Assembly: GCA_024762845.1 (NCBI GenBank)
Contig: JANTGQ010000018.1
Span: forward strand, 1 to 13,943
Length of the DNA stretch: 13,943 bases
Direction: 5' to 3'
From: Nitratifractor sp.
GTDB taxonomy: Bacteria; Campylobacterota; Campylobacteria; Campylobacterales; Sulfurovaceae
The notes beneath the pieces are model-generated. The model saw only the letters and a program-made list of their open reading frames with translations, ran no database searches and had not been told where the DNA came from. The position numbers and the translations under genes were made by a program. Shown piece after piece: positions 1-6,212 of this stretch (position 1 is the first letter of the stretch; every line of letters begins with the position of its first letter).

Positions 1-587
1 GAAACTACAATGTAGGCAAAGAGCAGGCTGTTTTAATGATGCCACTGTTAGAGGGTCTTGATGGCGTTAATAAAATGAGTAAATCGTTAGGTAACTATAT
101 TGGGGTAGATGAGTCACCAAAAGAGATGTTTGCCAAAGTGTTATCGATTTCTGATGATTTAATGTGGCGCTATTATGAACTTCTTAGCAGTAAATCTCTT
201 GAAGAGATAGAGAGTTTACAAGAAGGTGTCGAGAGTGGCAGCCTACATCCTAAAAAAGTAAAAGAGGATTTGGCGCTAGAGATTGTAGAGACGTATCATA
301 GCAAAGAGGATGCAAAGGCTGCAAAAGAGGCGTTTGATGCACAGTTTAAGAAGAAAGAGATTCCAGATGATATACCGGAGTTTACGCTAGAGAGTGATAT
401 TTGGATATGTAAAGCATTGGTAGAGGCTAAGATTGAGCCTTCTACATCACAGGCAAGACGAGATATTAAGCAAGGTGCTGTTAAAATTGACCAAGAGAAA
501 GTAAACGACGAGCAGTTAAAACTAAAAAGTGGTGAGTATGTTTTACAAGTTGGTAAGAGAAAATTTGCAAAAGTAAAGGTAGTGTAG
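1..587 (+). CDS. tyrS: Tyrosyl-tRNA synthetase, C-terminal part (5' truncated by window edge)
   Basis: Class I aminoacyl-tRNA synthetase that charges tRNA-Tyr in the cytoplasm. The reading frame is open from base 3 to a TAG at 585-587, giving about 194 residues, roughly the C-terminal half of the usual 400-residue enzyme. The visible part opens with a stretch typical of bacterial TyrS (NVGKEQ, then MPLLEGLDG). The KMSKS signature of the catalytic site follows at 72-86, within KMSKSLGNYIGV. The anticodon-recognising helical region comes next, then a C-terminal S4-type RNA-binding domain over the last 60 or so residues (SQARRDIKQGAVKID onward). The HIGH motif lies upstream of the window. The stop codon overlaps the GTG start of the next gene by one base (TAGTG), so the two are translationally coupled. 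In H. pylori and C. jejuni the same gene precedes fabX and amiA, and spoT lies upstream (known from memory). Confidence 0.95.
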   Translation, partial: NYNVGKEQAVLMMPLLEGLDGVNKMSKSLGNYIGVDESPKEMFAKVLSISDDLMWRYYELLSSKSLEEIESLQEGVESGSLHPKKVKEDLALEIVETYHSKEDAKAAKEAFDAQFKKKEIPDDIPEFTLESDIWICKALVEAKIEPSTSQARRDIKQGAVKIDQEKVNDEQLKLKSGEYVLQVGKRKFAKVKVV

Positions 588-1684
588 TGATAGAGTTTAA
601 ACCTTTAAAAATAGGGAAACATACAATTGAGAAGCCAATTATCCAAGGTGGTATGGGTGTAGGTATCTCTTGGGATCAATTGGCAGGTAGTGTAAGTAAA
701 GAGGGTGGTTTAGGTGTTATTAGCTCTGTTGGAACAGGGATTTATGAGAACCGCCACTTTGCCCATAAGGTTTATGGTGAGAATCGTCCCTATGAGGCTG
801 AAAACTTTTACTCAAAAGAAGCGCTCTTTAAAATATTTGACAATGCTAGGGCTATATGTGGCGATAAACCATTGGCAGCAAATGTTTTATATGCAATTAA
901 TGACTATAATCGTGTTGTAAGAGACTCTTGCGAAGCGGGTGCGAATATTATTATTACAGGTGCCGGTTTGCCACTTACAATGCCAGAGGCTGCGAAAGAT
1001 TTTCCTGATGTTGCTTTGGTTCCTATTGTCTCTACGGCAAAAGCGTTAAAGATATTGTGCCGCAGGTGGGAAAAGACACACAATAGATTGCCTGATGCTG
1101 TTATTGTAGAGGGTCCGTTAAGTGGTGGACACCAGGGGTTTAAGTATGACGAGTGTTTTCAAGAGGAGAATCAGTTAGAGAATATTCTACCTCCAGTTGT
1201 CGAAGAGGCAAAAAAATGGGGAGATATTCCTGTAATTGCAGCTGGTGGTATTTGGGATAAAAGTGATATAGAGAGAATGATGGCTCTTGGTGCAGATGGT
1301 GTGCAGATGGGAACCCGTTTTATTGGTACACATGAGTGTGATGCCAGCACTACATTTAAAGAGACAATAATTGGCGCAAAAGAGGAGAATATTAAGCTTT
1401 TTAAATCTCCGGTTGGTTACCCGGCGCGTGGAGTAAAGACAAATCTGCATAAAACGATAGAAGAGGGCACTGCCCCAAAGATAAAGTGTATATCTAACTG
1501 TGTTGCACCTTGCCATAGAGGAGAGGAAGCAAAAGCAGTAGGGTACTGTATTGCCGATAGTCTAAGCGATGCATATGATGGAAAATTAGAGACAGGTCTC
1601 TTTTTTACAGGCTCTAATGGATACCGTTTAGAAGAGATTATTAGCGTTAAAGAGTTGATGGATAAGCTAATAAATGGCGAGTAG
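587..1684 (+). CDS. fabX: FabX-type decanoyl-ACP dehydrogenase/isomerase (FMN and probable [4Fe-4S] flavoprotein; nitronate monooxygenase superfamily)
   Basis: A 365-residue TIM-barrel flavoprotein of the 2-nitropropane dioxygenase/FabK superfamily. FMN contacts are visible at GGMGVGISW (21-29), GAGLP (125-129) and AAGGIWD with GADGVQMGTRF (218-245). EGPLSGGHQGF (175-185) places a histidine at residue 182, the general-base position. A cysteine cluster, C301-x3-C305-x3-C309-x11-C321, is suited to an iron-sulfur cluster. Known: the H. pylori orthologue HP0773 (FabX) oxidises decanoyl-ACP and isomerises the product to cis-3-decenoyl-ACP, making unsaturated fatty acids without FabA/FabB, and carries FMN and [4Fe-4S]. 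Inference: the same job here, from the cysteine cluster and the conserved tyrS-fabX-amiA order. Databases often label such genes plain nitronate monooxygenase. The GTG start has an AAAGG sequence about 7 bases upstream and overlaps the tyrS stop by one base; the 3' end overlaps amiA by 11 bases. Confidence 0.85.
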   Translation: MIEFKPLKIGKHTIEKPIIQGGMGVGISWDQLAGSVSKEGGLGVISSVGTGIYENRHFAHKVYGENRPYEAENFYSKEALFKIFDNARAICGDKPLAANVLYAINDYNRVVRDSCEAGANIIITGAGLPLTMPEAAKDFPDVALVPIVSTAKALKILCRRWEKTHNRLPDAVIVEGPLSGGHQGFKYDECFQEENQLENILPPVVEEAKKWGDIPVIAAGGIWDKSDIERMMALGADGVQMGTRFIGTHECDASTTFKETIIGAKEENIKLFKSPVGYPARGVKTNLHKTIEEGTAPKIKCISNCVAPCHRGEEAKAVGYCIADSLSDAYDGKLETGLFFTGSNGYRLEEIISVKELMDKLINGE

Positions 1685-2897
1685 GGTTCTCTTTATCTTA
1701 ATACTCTTATTACTGACGCTCAATAGCTCTGCTTTTGGCGCTTCGGTAAATCAGCTTCTTAAGATGAAGGTGAAGAACAACAGTTTAGAACTCCACTTTA
1801 GCAAACTGCTTAAAAAAAGTGATATACGAACCGAAGTAATAAGTGGAAAAAAGATAACTAAATATATTTTTGACTTTAAAAACTGTTACCTAAGTCGTGG
1901 CGTAAAGAGTATTCATAACGAGAATAAAGTTGTCTCTTCAATTCGTGTTGGTCAGTATAAAGGGAGTGTTGTTCGTCTGGTCTTGGATAGTAAACGTCCC
2001 TTTTCACTAAAATATTACCAAAAAAAGCAACCTATTTTTTTTATTAAACTACCCCTAAAGCATCAAGCTGATTCAGTAGTAAGAAGAAGCTCTCTTAAAG
2101 AGCTTTTTTCAAGTGTAGATAGAAGTTCAGCCACTCGGAAGCAAAAAACTTTAAAGCCACTTGCTATAAATAATCCTTCAAAGAGTATTGCGTTAAAACA
2201 TAATTATAAAATTGTTATCGATCCAGGTCATGGGGGTAGAGACCCTGGAACCCTATGGCATGGAGTAAAAGAGAAGAGTGTAGTTTTACAGATATCGAAG
2301 AGAGTATATAGAAAGCTAAAAACTTTAGGTTTTAAAGTTCTATTAACCCGAAATAGAGATAAAACTATTGCAAAACTTGGTTCAAGAATTCGATTTGCAA
2401 ACAGAAATAAAGGTGATCTTTATGTTTCAATTCATGCAAACTCTATACCTAATAAAAAAAGAGCAAATATAGTACATGGTGTAGAGACATATTTTTTAAT
2501 GCCAGCAAGAGATAAAAGAGCAAAACGAGTAGCAGCAAGAGAGAATAGACAACTGCTGCAAGGCGAGGATATTGCAACAAAAAGAATGTTTATAAATGTT
2601 GTCTTTACAGGTCCTAAAATTGAGCTCTCAAAACGCTTGGCAATTGATGTACAAAGAAATATAATCAAGAGTCTGCGCGGTTCATACGACTACATTCGAG
2701 ATGGAGGTGCGAGGGGTGCCCCTTATTATGTACTTGTAGGTGCCCAAATGCCGGCTGTGCTTGTAGAAACGGGTTACCTATCGAATCCGAAAGAGCGAAA
2801 AAGACTGCTTGACCCTAACTACCAAGACAAACTCTCTGATGGTATTGTTAATGGGATAATAAGCTATTTCAAAAACAGAGAGCGGGAGCTTGACTAA
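1674..2897 (+). CDS. amiA: N-acetylmuramoyl-L-alanine amidase (AMIN-like plus Amidase_3)
   Basis: Periplasmic zinc amidase that cuts the bond between N-acetylmuramic acid and L-alanine in peptidoglycan, needed for daughter-cell separation. The 407-residue protein begins with a signal peptide (hydrophobic core FILILLLLTL, likely cleavage after AFGA near residue 23). An AMIN-like beta-rich targeting domain follows at about 30-130, then a basic linker. The Amidase_3 domain spans about 178-400. Zinc ligands are visible: His in DPGHGG (about 186), Glu in GVKEKS (about 200) and His in SIHAN (about 254); the catalytic Glu is in VLVETGYLSN (about 365). A long insertion after SIHAN is the usual autoinhibitory-helix region of AmiC-type enzymes. 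The ATG lies inside the fabX end with no clear ribosome-binding site, so coupled translation is likely. The H. pylori homologue is called amiA; AmiC is the general family name. Confidence 0.93.
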   Translation: MASRVLFILILLLLTLNSSAFGASVNQLLKMKVKNNSLELHFSKLLKKSDIRTEVISGKKITKYIFDFKNCYLSRGVKSIHNENKVVSSIRVGQYKGSVVRLVLDSKRPFSLKYYQKKQPIFFIKLPLKHQADSVVRRSSLKELFSSVDRSSATRKQKTLKPLAINNPSKSIALKHNYKIVIDPGHGGRDPGTLWHGVKEKSVVLQISKRVYRKLKTLGFKVLLTRNRDKTIAKLGSRIRFANRNKGDLYVSIHANSIPNKKRANIVHGVETYFLMPARDKRAKRVAARENRQLLQGEDIATKRMFINVVFTGPKIELSKRLAIDVQRNIIKSLRGSYDYIRDGGARGAPYYVLVGAQMPAVLVETGYLSNPKERKRLLDPNYQDKLSDGIVNGIISYFKNRERELD

Positions 2898-2994
2898 AGA
2901 AGCATTATCTTTTCGTTATAGTCTTGAGATAGTTTTGCTACTTGCGCAAGCCTATTTCAAATATGGGATCAAATATATTAGTAGAAGTAAGTAG
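2890..2994 (+). CDS. Possible 34-codon short ORF overlapping the amiA stop (doubtful)
   Basis: An open frame from a TTG at 2890 to TAG at 2992-2994, shifted relative to amiA and overlapping its last codons. The predicted peptide is amphipathic to hydrophobic in the middle (SLEIVLLLAQAYFKYG) with a basic tail (ISRSK). The only Shine-Dalgarno-like run, GGAG, sits one base before the TTG, which is too close. I do not recognise the sequence. It could be a small membrane-associated peptide, a remnant of a decayed gene, or chance. Apart from this frame and a hairpin at its right end, I see nothing in the 123-base gap 2898-3020 between the convergent genes. Confidence 0.15.
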   Translation: MTKEALSFRYSLEIVLLLAQAYFKYGIKYISRSK

Positions 2995-3008
2995 TTTTAA
3001 GTAGAGAT

Positions 3009-3035
3009 AGCTCTGGGGTTTTACTCCCCAAAGCT
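3009..3035. terminator. Hairpin at the convergent junction of amiA and the OMP gene
   Basis: Arms AGCTCTGGGG (3009-3018) and CCCCAAAGCT (3026-3035) pair with a single mismatch around a 7-base loop that contains the stop codon of the minus-strand OMP gene. Neither side has a clean run of T, so an intrinsic terminator is only a possibility. Its place between two convergent genes fits a two-way transcript end or a 3' stabilising stem. Confidence 0.3.
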
Positions 3036-3560
3036 GAACTTAACACCTAGGCTTGTTGTTGTACCTTTTCTTGTTGGTTCGGAGTAGCTGTATTTTGTTT
3101 CGCCAACGAGTGCTATGTCGTTGCGTAGTTGGTACTCTAATCCTACACCGCCATTGGCGTAGAAGTCGATGCTGTTGTATCCTATTGGGTTGCTTATATG
3201 TTCTAAGCCTAAACCAATGAGAAGGTATGGTGTAAATTCGCTGCTGTTGCCCATGTACCATAGGAGGTTTGGTCCAAATTTAACACTTGTTGTGGTCTCT
3301 GAACTATTTTTATATGGAATATCGGGTGTGTAGTCGAGTGCTAACTGGAACGCCCCTAAACCAAAGTTATCGACACCAAAGTCGTTCTCTGTAAAGCGAA
3401 AGCTGTAGGAGTGGTTGTTATTGAGTTTACTTTCTGCTGTGTAGATACTGTAGCCACCCATCATAGAGACTGAGCTTGGGTATAGGCTTGGATCTGCAGC
3501 GTTAAGAGTAGAGCTATAGCAAAAAAGTGCAACGATTGATGAGAGGAGTGACTTTCTCAT
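3021..3560 (-). CDS. Small outer-membrane beta-barrel protein
   Basis: A 179-residue exported protein. Residues 1-21 form a signal peptide (MRK, a hydrophobic core, then TLNA before the likely cut). The mature part alternates polar and aromatic residues in short strands (GGYSIYTA, FGLGAFQLALDY, FGPNLLWYMG, YLLIGLGLEH, GGVGLEYQL, TSLGVKFSF), as in an eight-stranded porin-like barrel of the OMP_b-brl type. The last strand ends in aromatic F with a terminal GE, close to the Bam-recognised C-terminal signal. I cannot name a ligand; related small barrels are structural or adhesive. The ATG has an AAAAGGA ribosome-binding site about 6 bases upstream, and AT-rich promoter-like sequence lies before it. 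The stop codon is in the loop of a hairpin. It lies downstream of the metallo-hydrolase gene on the same strand, but the 83-base gap argues for its own promoter. Confidence 0.8.
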   Translation of the reverse strand: MRKSLLSSIVALFCYSSTLNAADPSLYPSSVSMMGGYSIYTAESKLNNNHSYSFRFTENDFGVDNFGLGAFQLALDYTPDIPYKNSSETTTSVKFGPNLLWYMGNSSEFTPYLLIGLGLEHISNPIGYNSIDFYANGGVGLEYQLRNDIALVGETKYSYSEPTRKGTTTSLGVKFSFGE

Positions 3561-3588
3561 GTTGGATCCTTTTAAAGATATTTTTCTT

Positions 3589-3631
3589 AGTATAACATAG
3601 AGAAGTTTAATTAATACTAAAAAATATTATA
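3589..3631 (-). promoter_or_regulatory. Candidate promoter(s) for the OMP gene
   Basis: Reading the minus strand toward the OMP start, two -10-like boxes occur: TATAAT (complement of 3626-3631) and TATACT (complement of 3589-3594, within TTATACT). They would give leaders of about 60 and 22 bases. There is no clear -35 box, only T/A-rich sequence, which is usual for sigma-70 promoters of Campylobacterota. Which box is used cannot be decided from sequence. Confidence 0.35.
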
Positions 3632-3643
3632 TTTTAAGAGGAA

Positions 3644-4249
3644 TCAGGAGTTTTGCACTGCCTTTATCCAGTAATCTATATGTGAGAGTTCTCTGTAGAG
3701 TGTACTCTCTGCTTCGTGTCCGGGGAGGAGCCTTTTATCTTTAATTTTTAAAGCCTTTAGTTTTTTAAGACTTTGTATCATATCTTTTTTATTAGAGTAT
3801 TTAAAGTCCCATCGTCCAATGGAGCCTCTGAAGAGGAAGTCTCCGCTAAACCATATATCTTTATATTCGATAACACTGCAACCTGGGGTATGGCCGGGGA
3901 AGTACCTAAAGGTAAATTGCTCGCCTTCAATCTCTACTGTTTCGTCTGGCTTGACGGCATAGTCTGCATGCGATGGTGGGACACCATAGCCAAATGGGTC
4001 GTTTTGGAGCATGAACGTATCGTCTTTTGGGCAGTAGATTGGTATATTTAAATTTTTTGCAAGCTGGCTGTTTGACCAGACGTGGTCGAAGTGCCCGTGG
4101 GTATTTAAGATAGCAATTGGATTTGTTACATTATTTTGAACCCAAGAGGTGGCATCCATACCTGGGTCGATAATATAATCTTTACCGTTGGTGGTGAGGA
4201 TGTAGCAGTTTGTCTGGTATGGACCCATTGGCTTAACTTTTATATGCAT
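3644..4249 (-). CDS. MBL-fold metallo-hydrolase (glyoxalase II-like)
   Basis: A cytoplasmic metallo-beta-lactamase-fold hydrolase of about 201 residues. The dinuclear zinc/iron site is complete: THGHFDH (50-56), GHTPG in the middle, SGDFLFRGSIGRWD with the bridging Asp, and LPGHE near the C-terminus. The opening PMGPYQTNCYI is typical of the short glyoxalase II/YcbL-like group, which hydrolyses thioesters such as S-lactoylglutathione or related substrates. The true substrate here is unknown, and many Campylobacterota do not rely on glutathione. Start choice: a TTG three codons earlier (first base at 4258) lies only 2 bases after the AAGGAG ribosome-binding site, whereas the ATG at 4249 is 11 bases from it and matches the usual N-terminus; I chose the ATG. 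The start is back to back with the DUF455 gene, with only 17 bases between the two ATG codons. Confidence 0.85.
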   Translation of the reverse strand: MHIKVKPMGPYQTNCYILTTNGKDYIIDPGMDATSWVQNNVTNPIAILNTHGHFDHVWSNSQLAKNLNIPIYCPKDDTFMLQNDPFGYGVPPSHADYAVKPDETVEIEGEQFTFRYFPGHTPGCSVIEYKDIWFSGDFLFRGSIGRWDFKYSNKKDMIQSLKKLKALKIKDKRLLPGHEAESTLYRELSHIDYWIKAVQNS

Positions 4250-4250
4250 G

Positions 4251-4259
4251 TGATACAAT
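4251..4259 (+). promoter_or_regulatory. Extended -10 box of the DUF455-lpxK-argB operon
   Basis: TGATACAAT matches an extended -10 element (TGn followed by TACAAT, one change from TATAAT). A transcript would begin about 7 bases further on, at 4266-4267, the A of the DUF455 ATG itself. Upstream, TTAACT at 4233-4238 is a poor -35 at 15-base spacing. The box lies inside the 5' end of the divergent metallo-hydrolase gene. Confidence 0.4.
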
Positions 4260-4266
4260 TCTCCTT

Positions 4267-5079
4267 ATGGACTTTTATGCTCAATTAGAATTGGCGCTTT
4301 TTAGCGATGATATTAACACAAAAGAACTTATAGTTAATGAAGCTATAGAGTATCTGCTTACAAACCCCACTTTAGAGTGCAACGATAGTGCAAAGGTGCA
4401 GGAGTTGCCATCTTATTCGACTTTATGTACTATAGTGCCACCCAAAGAGTTGCCTAAAAGAGGTGATTTTTCTAAGAATGAGGCGCTAGAGGCTTTGGTG
4501 CACTCGATTGCGCATATAGAGTTTAGTGCAATCGATTTGGCAATAGATGCAGCCTATAGATTTAGAGATATGCCGCTAGAGTATAAGCGCGACTGGCTAA
4601 AGGTAGCGCAAGATGAGATTCGGCACTTTAAAATGCTCGATGCCTTGCTTATGGAGTTAGAGAGCCACTATGGTGCTTTGCCGGTGCATAAGGGTTTGTT
4701 TGAGATCTCTTATAAAACAAGAGAGAGTGCAATTGAGCGTATGGCAGTGATACCTAGATATTTTGAGGCGAGTGGCTTGGATGTAAACCCTAAGATTATA
4801 CAAAAGTTGCAGTCTCATAAGAGAAATCCATTTGTGCATAAGTTAATTGAAGCACTTGAGCTTATCTATCAAGAGGAGATTGACCATGTCTTTAAAGGTG
4901 ACAAATGGTTCAAGTTTTTATCTGAAATGGAGGGTGTAGAGCCCGAGATGCGATATTTGGATATAATTACGAAGTTTAATTTAAAGAGCCGTGCTGCACA
5001 GTTTAATATTGAGGGTCGTAAAGAGGCAGGGTTTAGCTGTCGAGAGCTTTTAAATTTAGGTGCTAAAGAGTGCAAATAG
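4267..5079 (+). CDS. DUF455 ferritin-like di-iron protein
   Basis: A 270-residue all-helical protein of the DUF455 (COG2833) family in the ferritin-like superfamily. Candidate di-metal ligands follow the carboxylate-bridged pattern Glu, Glu-x2-His, Glu, Glu-x2-His: E85 (AHIEFS), E117 and H120 (QDEIRHF), E167 (RYFEASGLD), E204 and H207 (QEEIDHVF). All are present, so an oxygen-activating or oxidoreductase role is plausible, but no reaction or substrate is established for the family to my knowledge. The start ATG is well supported by family-like residues (FYAQLELALFSDD), yet no Shine-Dalgarno sequence precedes it; the bases there form the complement of the divergent gene's ribosome-binding site. 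It is the first gene of a plus-strand run continuing into the DegT-like gene 17 bases later, then lpxK and argB. Confidence 0.8.
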   Translation: MDFYAQLELALFSDDINTKELIVNEAIEYLLTNPTLECNDSAKVQELPSYSTLCTIVPPKELPKRGDFSKNEALEALVHSIAHIEFSAIDLAIDAAYRFRDMPLEYKRDWLKVAQDEIRHFKMLDALLMELESHYGALPVHKGLFEISYKTRESAIERMAVIPRYFEASGLDVNPKIIQKLQSHKRNPFVHKLIEALELIYQEEIDHVFKGDKWFKFLSEMEGVEPEMRYLDIITKFNLKSRAAQFNIEGRKEAGFSCRELLNLGAKECK

Positions 5080-5096
5080 GGACAGATAGGTAGAGG

Positions 5097-6212
5097 ATGG
5101 ATATGGAGTGTAGAGTAGCGTTTTATGAACCAACAAAATTTGAAGCAATTGAGAAGATTGAAAAAGAGGATTATAGTAGAGTTCTAGAGCATGCTATAGA
5201 GAGAGTTGAGAGCTCTTTTCAAGAGAGCATCGCAAACAGTTTGGCTTTGAGTGTCAATAATCCATCTTCTGCGGTGCATCTGGCACTATGTGCGCTCGAT
5301 TTAAAACGTGGTGATAAGGTGATATGCGCTGTAAATGCATATGTTGATATACCAGAAGCGATTCGCTACTTCGATAGTGAGCCACTCTTTGTAGATATAG
5401 ATCCAAACAGTTACCATATGGATATAGATGCTTTAGAGCAAAAACTCACGGGCTTTAAGGGAAAAAAGTTAAAAGCAATTATAGTGAGTCACTTTGCAGG
5501 TTTGGCACTGGATATGCAAAGGGTTGTTGATTTGGCGACTCAGTATAAAGTGGCAATTATCGAAGATTTTATAGATGCACCAACACTCGAAAAAACTATT
5601 GGTATAGCGGGTGATATTGCACTCTTCTCTTTAAACTATCGTTTGGATAATACTATTAAGGGTGCTATGCTGGCATTTAAAGAGCCCAAGCTCTATGAGA
5701 GAGCAAAGCTTTTAAGAGAGCATGGCTTAATTGAGACTAACAGGGATGTTAACTACCTCTATGATATTGTAGATATTGGTTGTGATTATCGGCTTGATGC
5801 ATTAAGTGCATACTTTTTAAATGCTTTAACGACAGAGCGAGAGAAGTTAATAGAGCATAGAAGAGAGGTGGTAGCACACTACTTTAAGGGGTTAGAGGGT
5901 GTTGAGCATATTGAACTACCTATAAAGAGCAGTGAGCATATTTACAACTACTTTATTATTAAGATAGATAAAAACAGAGACGCATTTGCGAGAGAGTTAA
6001 AGCAGCGGGGTGTCGCAGTTGGATTGCACTATATTCCGCTTAACTTTACTAAGTACTATAAAGAGAAGTATGGCTTGAAGATATTTAACTTTCCAAATGC
6101 GCTACATGTCTACCAGACTGTTATGTCGCTACCGTGCCACTCGAAGATGAGCCTAGAGGATGCCGAGTATGTAGTGCGTATGGTTAAAGAGGTTGCTAGC
6201 GAGCATATATGA
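5097..6212 (+). CDS. DegT/DnrJ/EryC1/StrS-fold protein lacking the usual PLP lysine
   Basis: A 371-residue protein with the fold of sugar-nucleotide aminotransferases (PseC, ArnB, WecE group). Family landmarks are recognisable: NPSSAVHLAL (55-64), the VFVDID-like LFVDID (97-102), IVSHFAGLALDM (129-140), IIED with the pyridine-binding Asp at 157, LLREHGL, DYRLDALSAYF, GLHYIPLN (309-316) and SLPCH (344-348). The key lysine normally follows SFxxxK. Here that segment reads FSLNYRLDNTIKGAM, with Leu183 where lysine is expected, Arg182 beside it and the usual TTGEGG loop shortened. The conserved Gln/His after ED is also replaced (EDFIDAP). It may be a non-catalytic or altered enzyme, or may use K188. 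The ATG at 5103 is an equally good start, with GAGG 6 bases before it. The stop overlaps lpxK (ATGA). Lipid A or surface sugar work is inferred from the lpxK neighbour only. Confidence 0.75.
   Translation: MDMECRVAFYEPTKFEAIEKIEKEDYSRVLEHAIERVESSFQESIANSLALSVNNPSSAVHLALCALDLKRGDKVICAVNAYVDIPEAIRYFDSEPLFVDIDPNSYHMDIDALEQKLTGFKGKKLKAIIVSHFAGLALDMQRVVDLATQYKVAIIEDFIDAPTLEKTIGIAGDIALFSLNYRLDNTIKGAMLAFKEPKLYERAKLLREHGLIETNRDVNYLYDIVDIGCDYRLDALSAYFLNALTTEREKLIEHRREVVAHYFKGLEGVEHIELPIKSSEHIYNYFIIKIDKNRDAFARELKQRGVAVGLHYIPLNFTKYYKEKYGLKIFNFPNALHVYQTVMSLPCHSKMSLEDAEYVVRMVKEVASEHI

Noticed and set aside
1187..1516. 109-codon antisense frame opposite fabX
   Set aside because: Fully inside a conserved gene, no ribosome-binding site, no recognisable protein features.
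3618..3636. AT-only palindrome followed by T-run as a terminator of the metallo-hydrolase gene
   Set aside because: The stem is purely A/T with a one-base loop and overlaps a TATAAT; it is better read as promoter sequence for the OMP gene.
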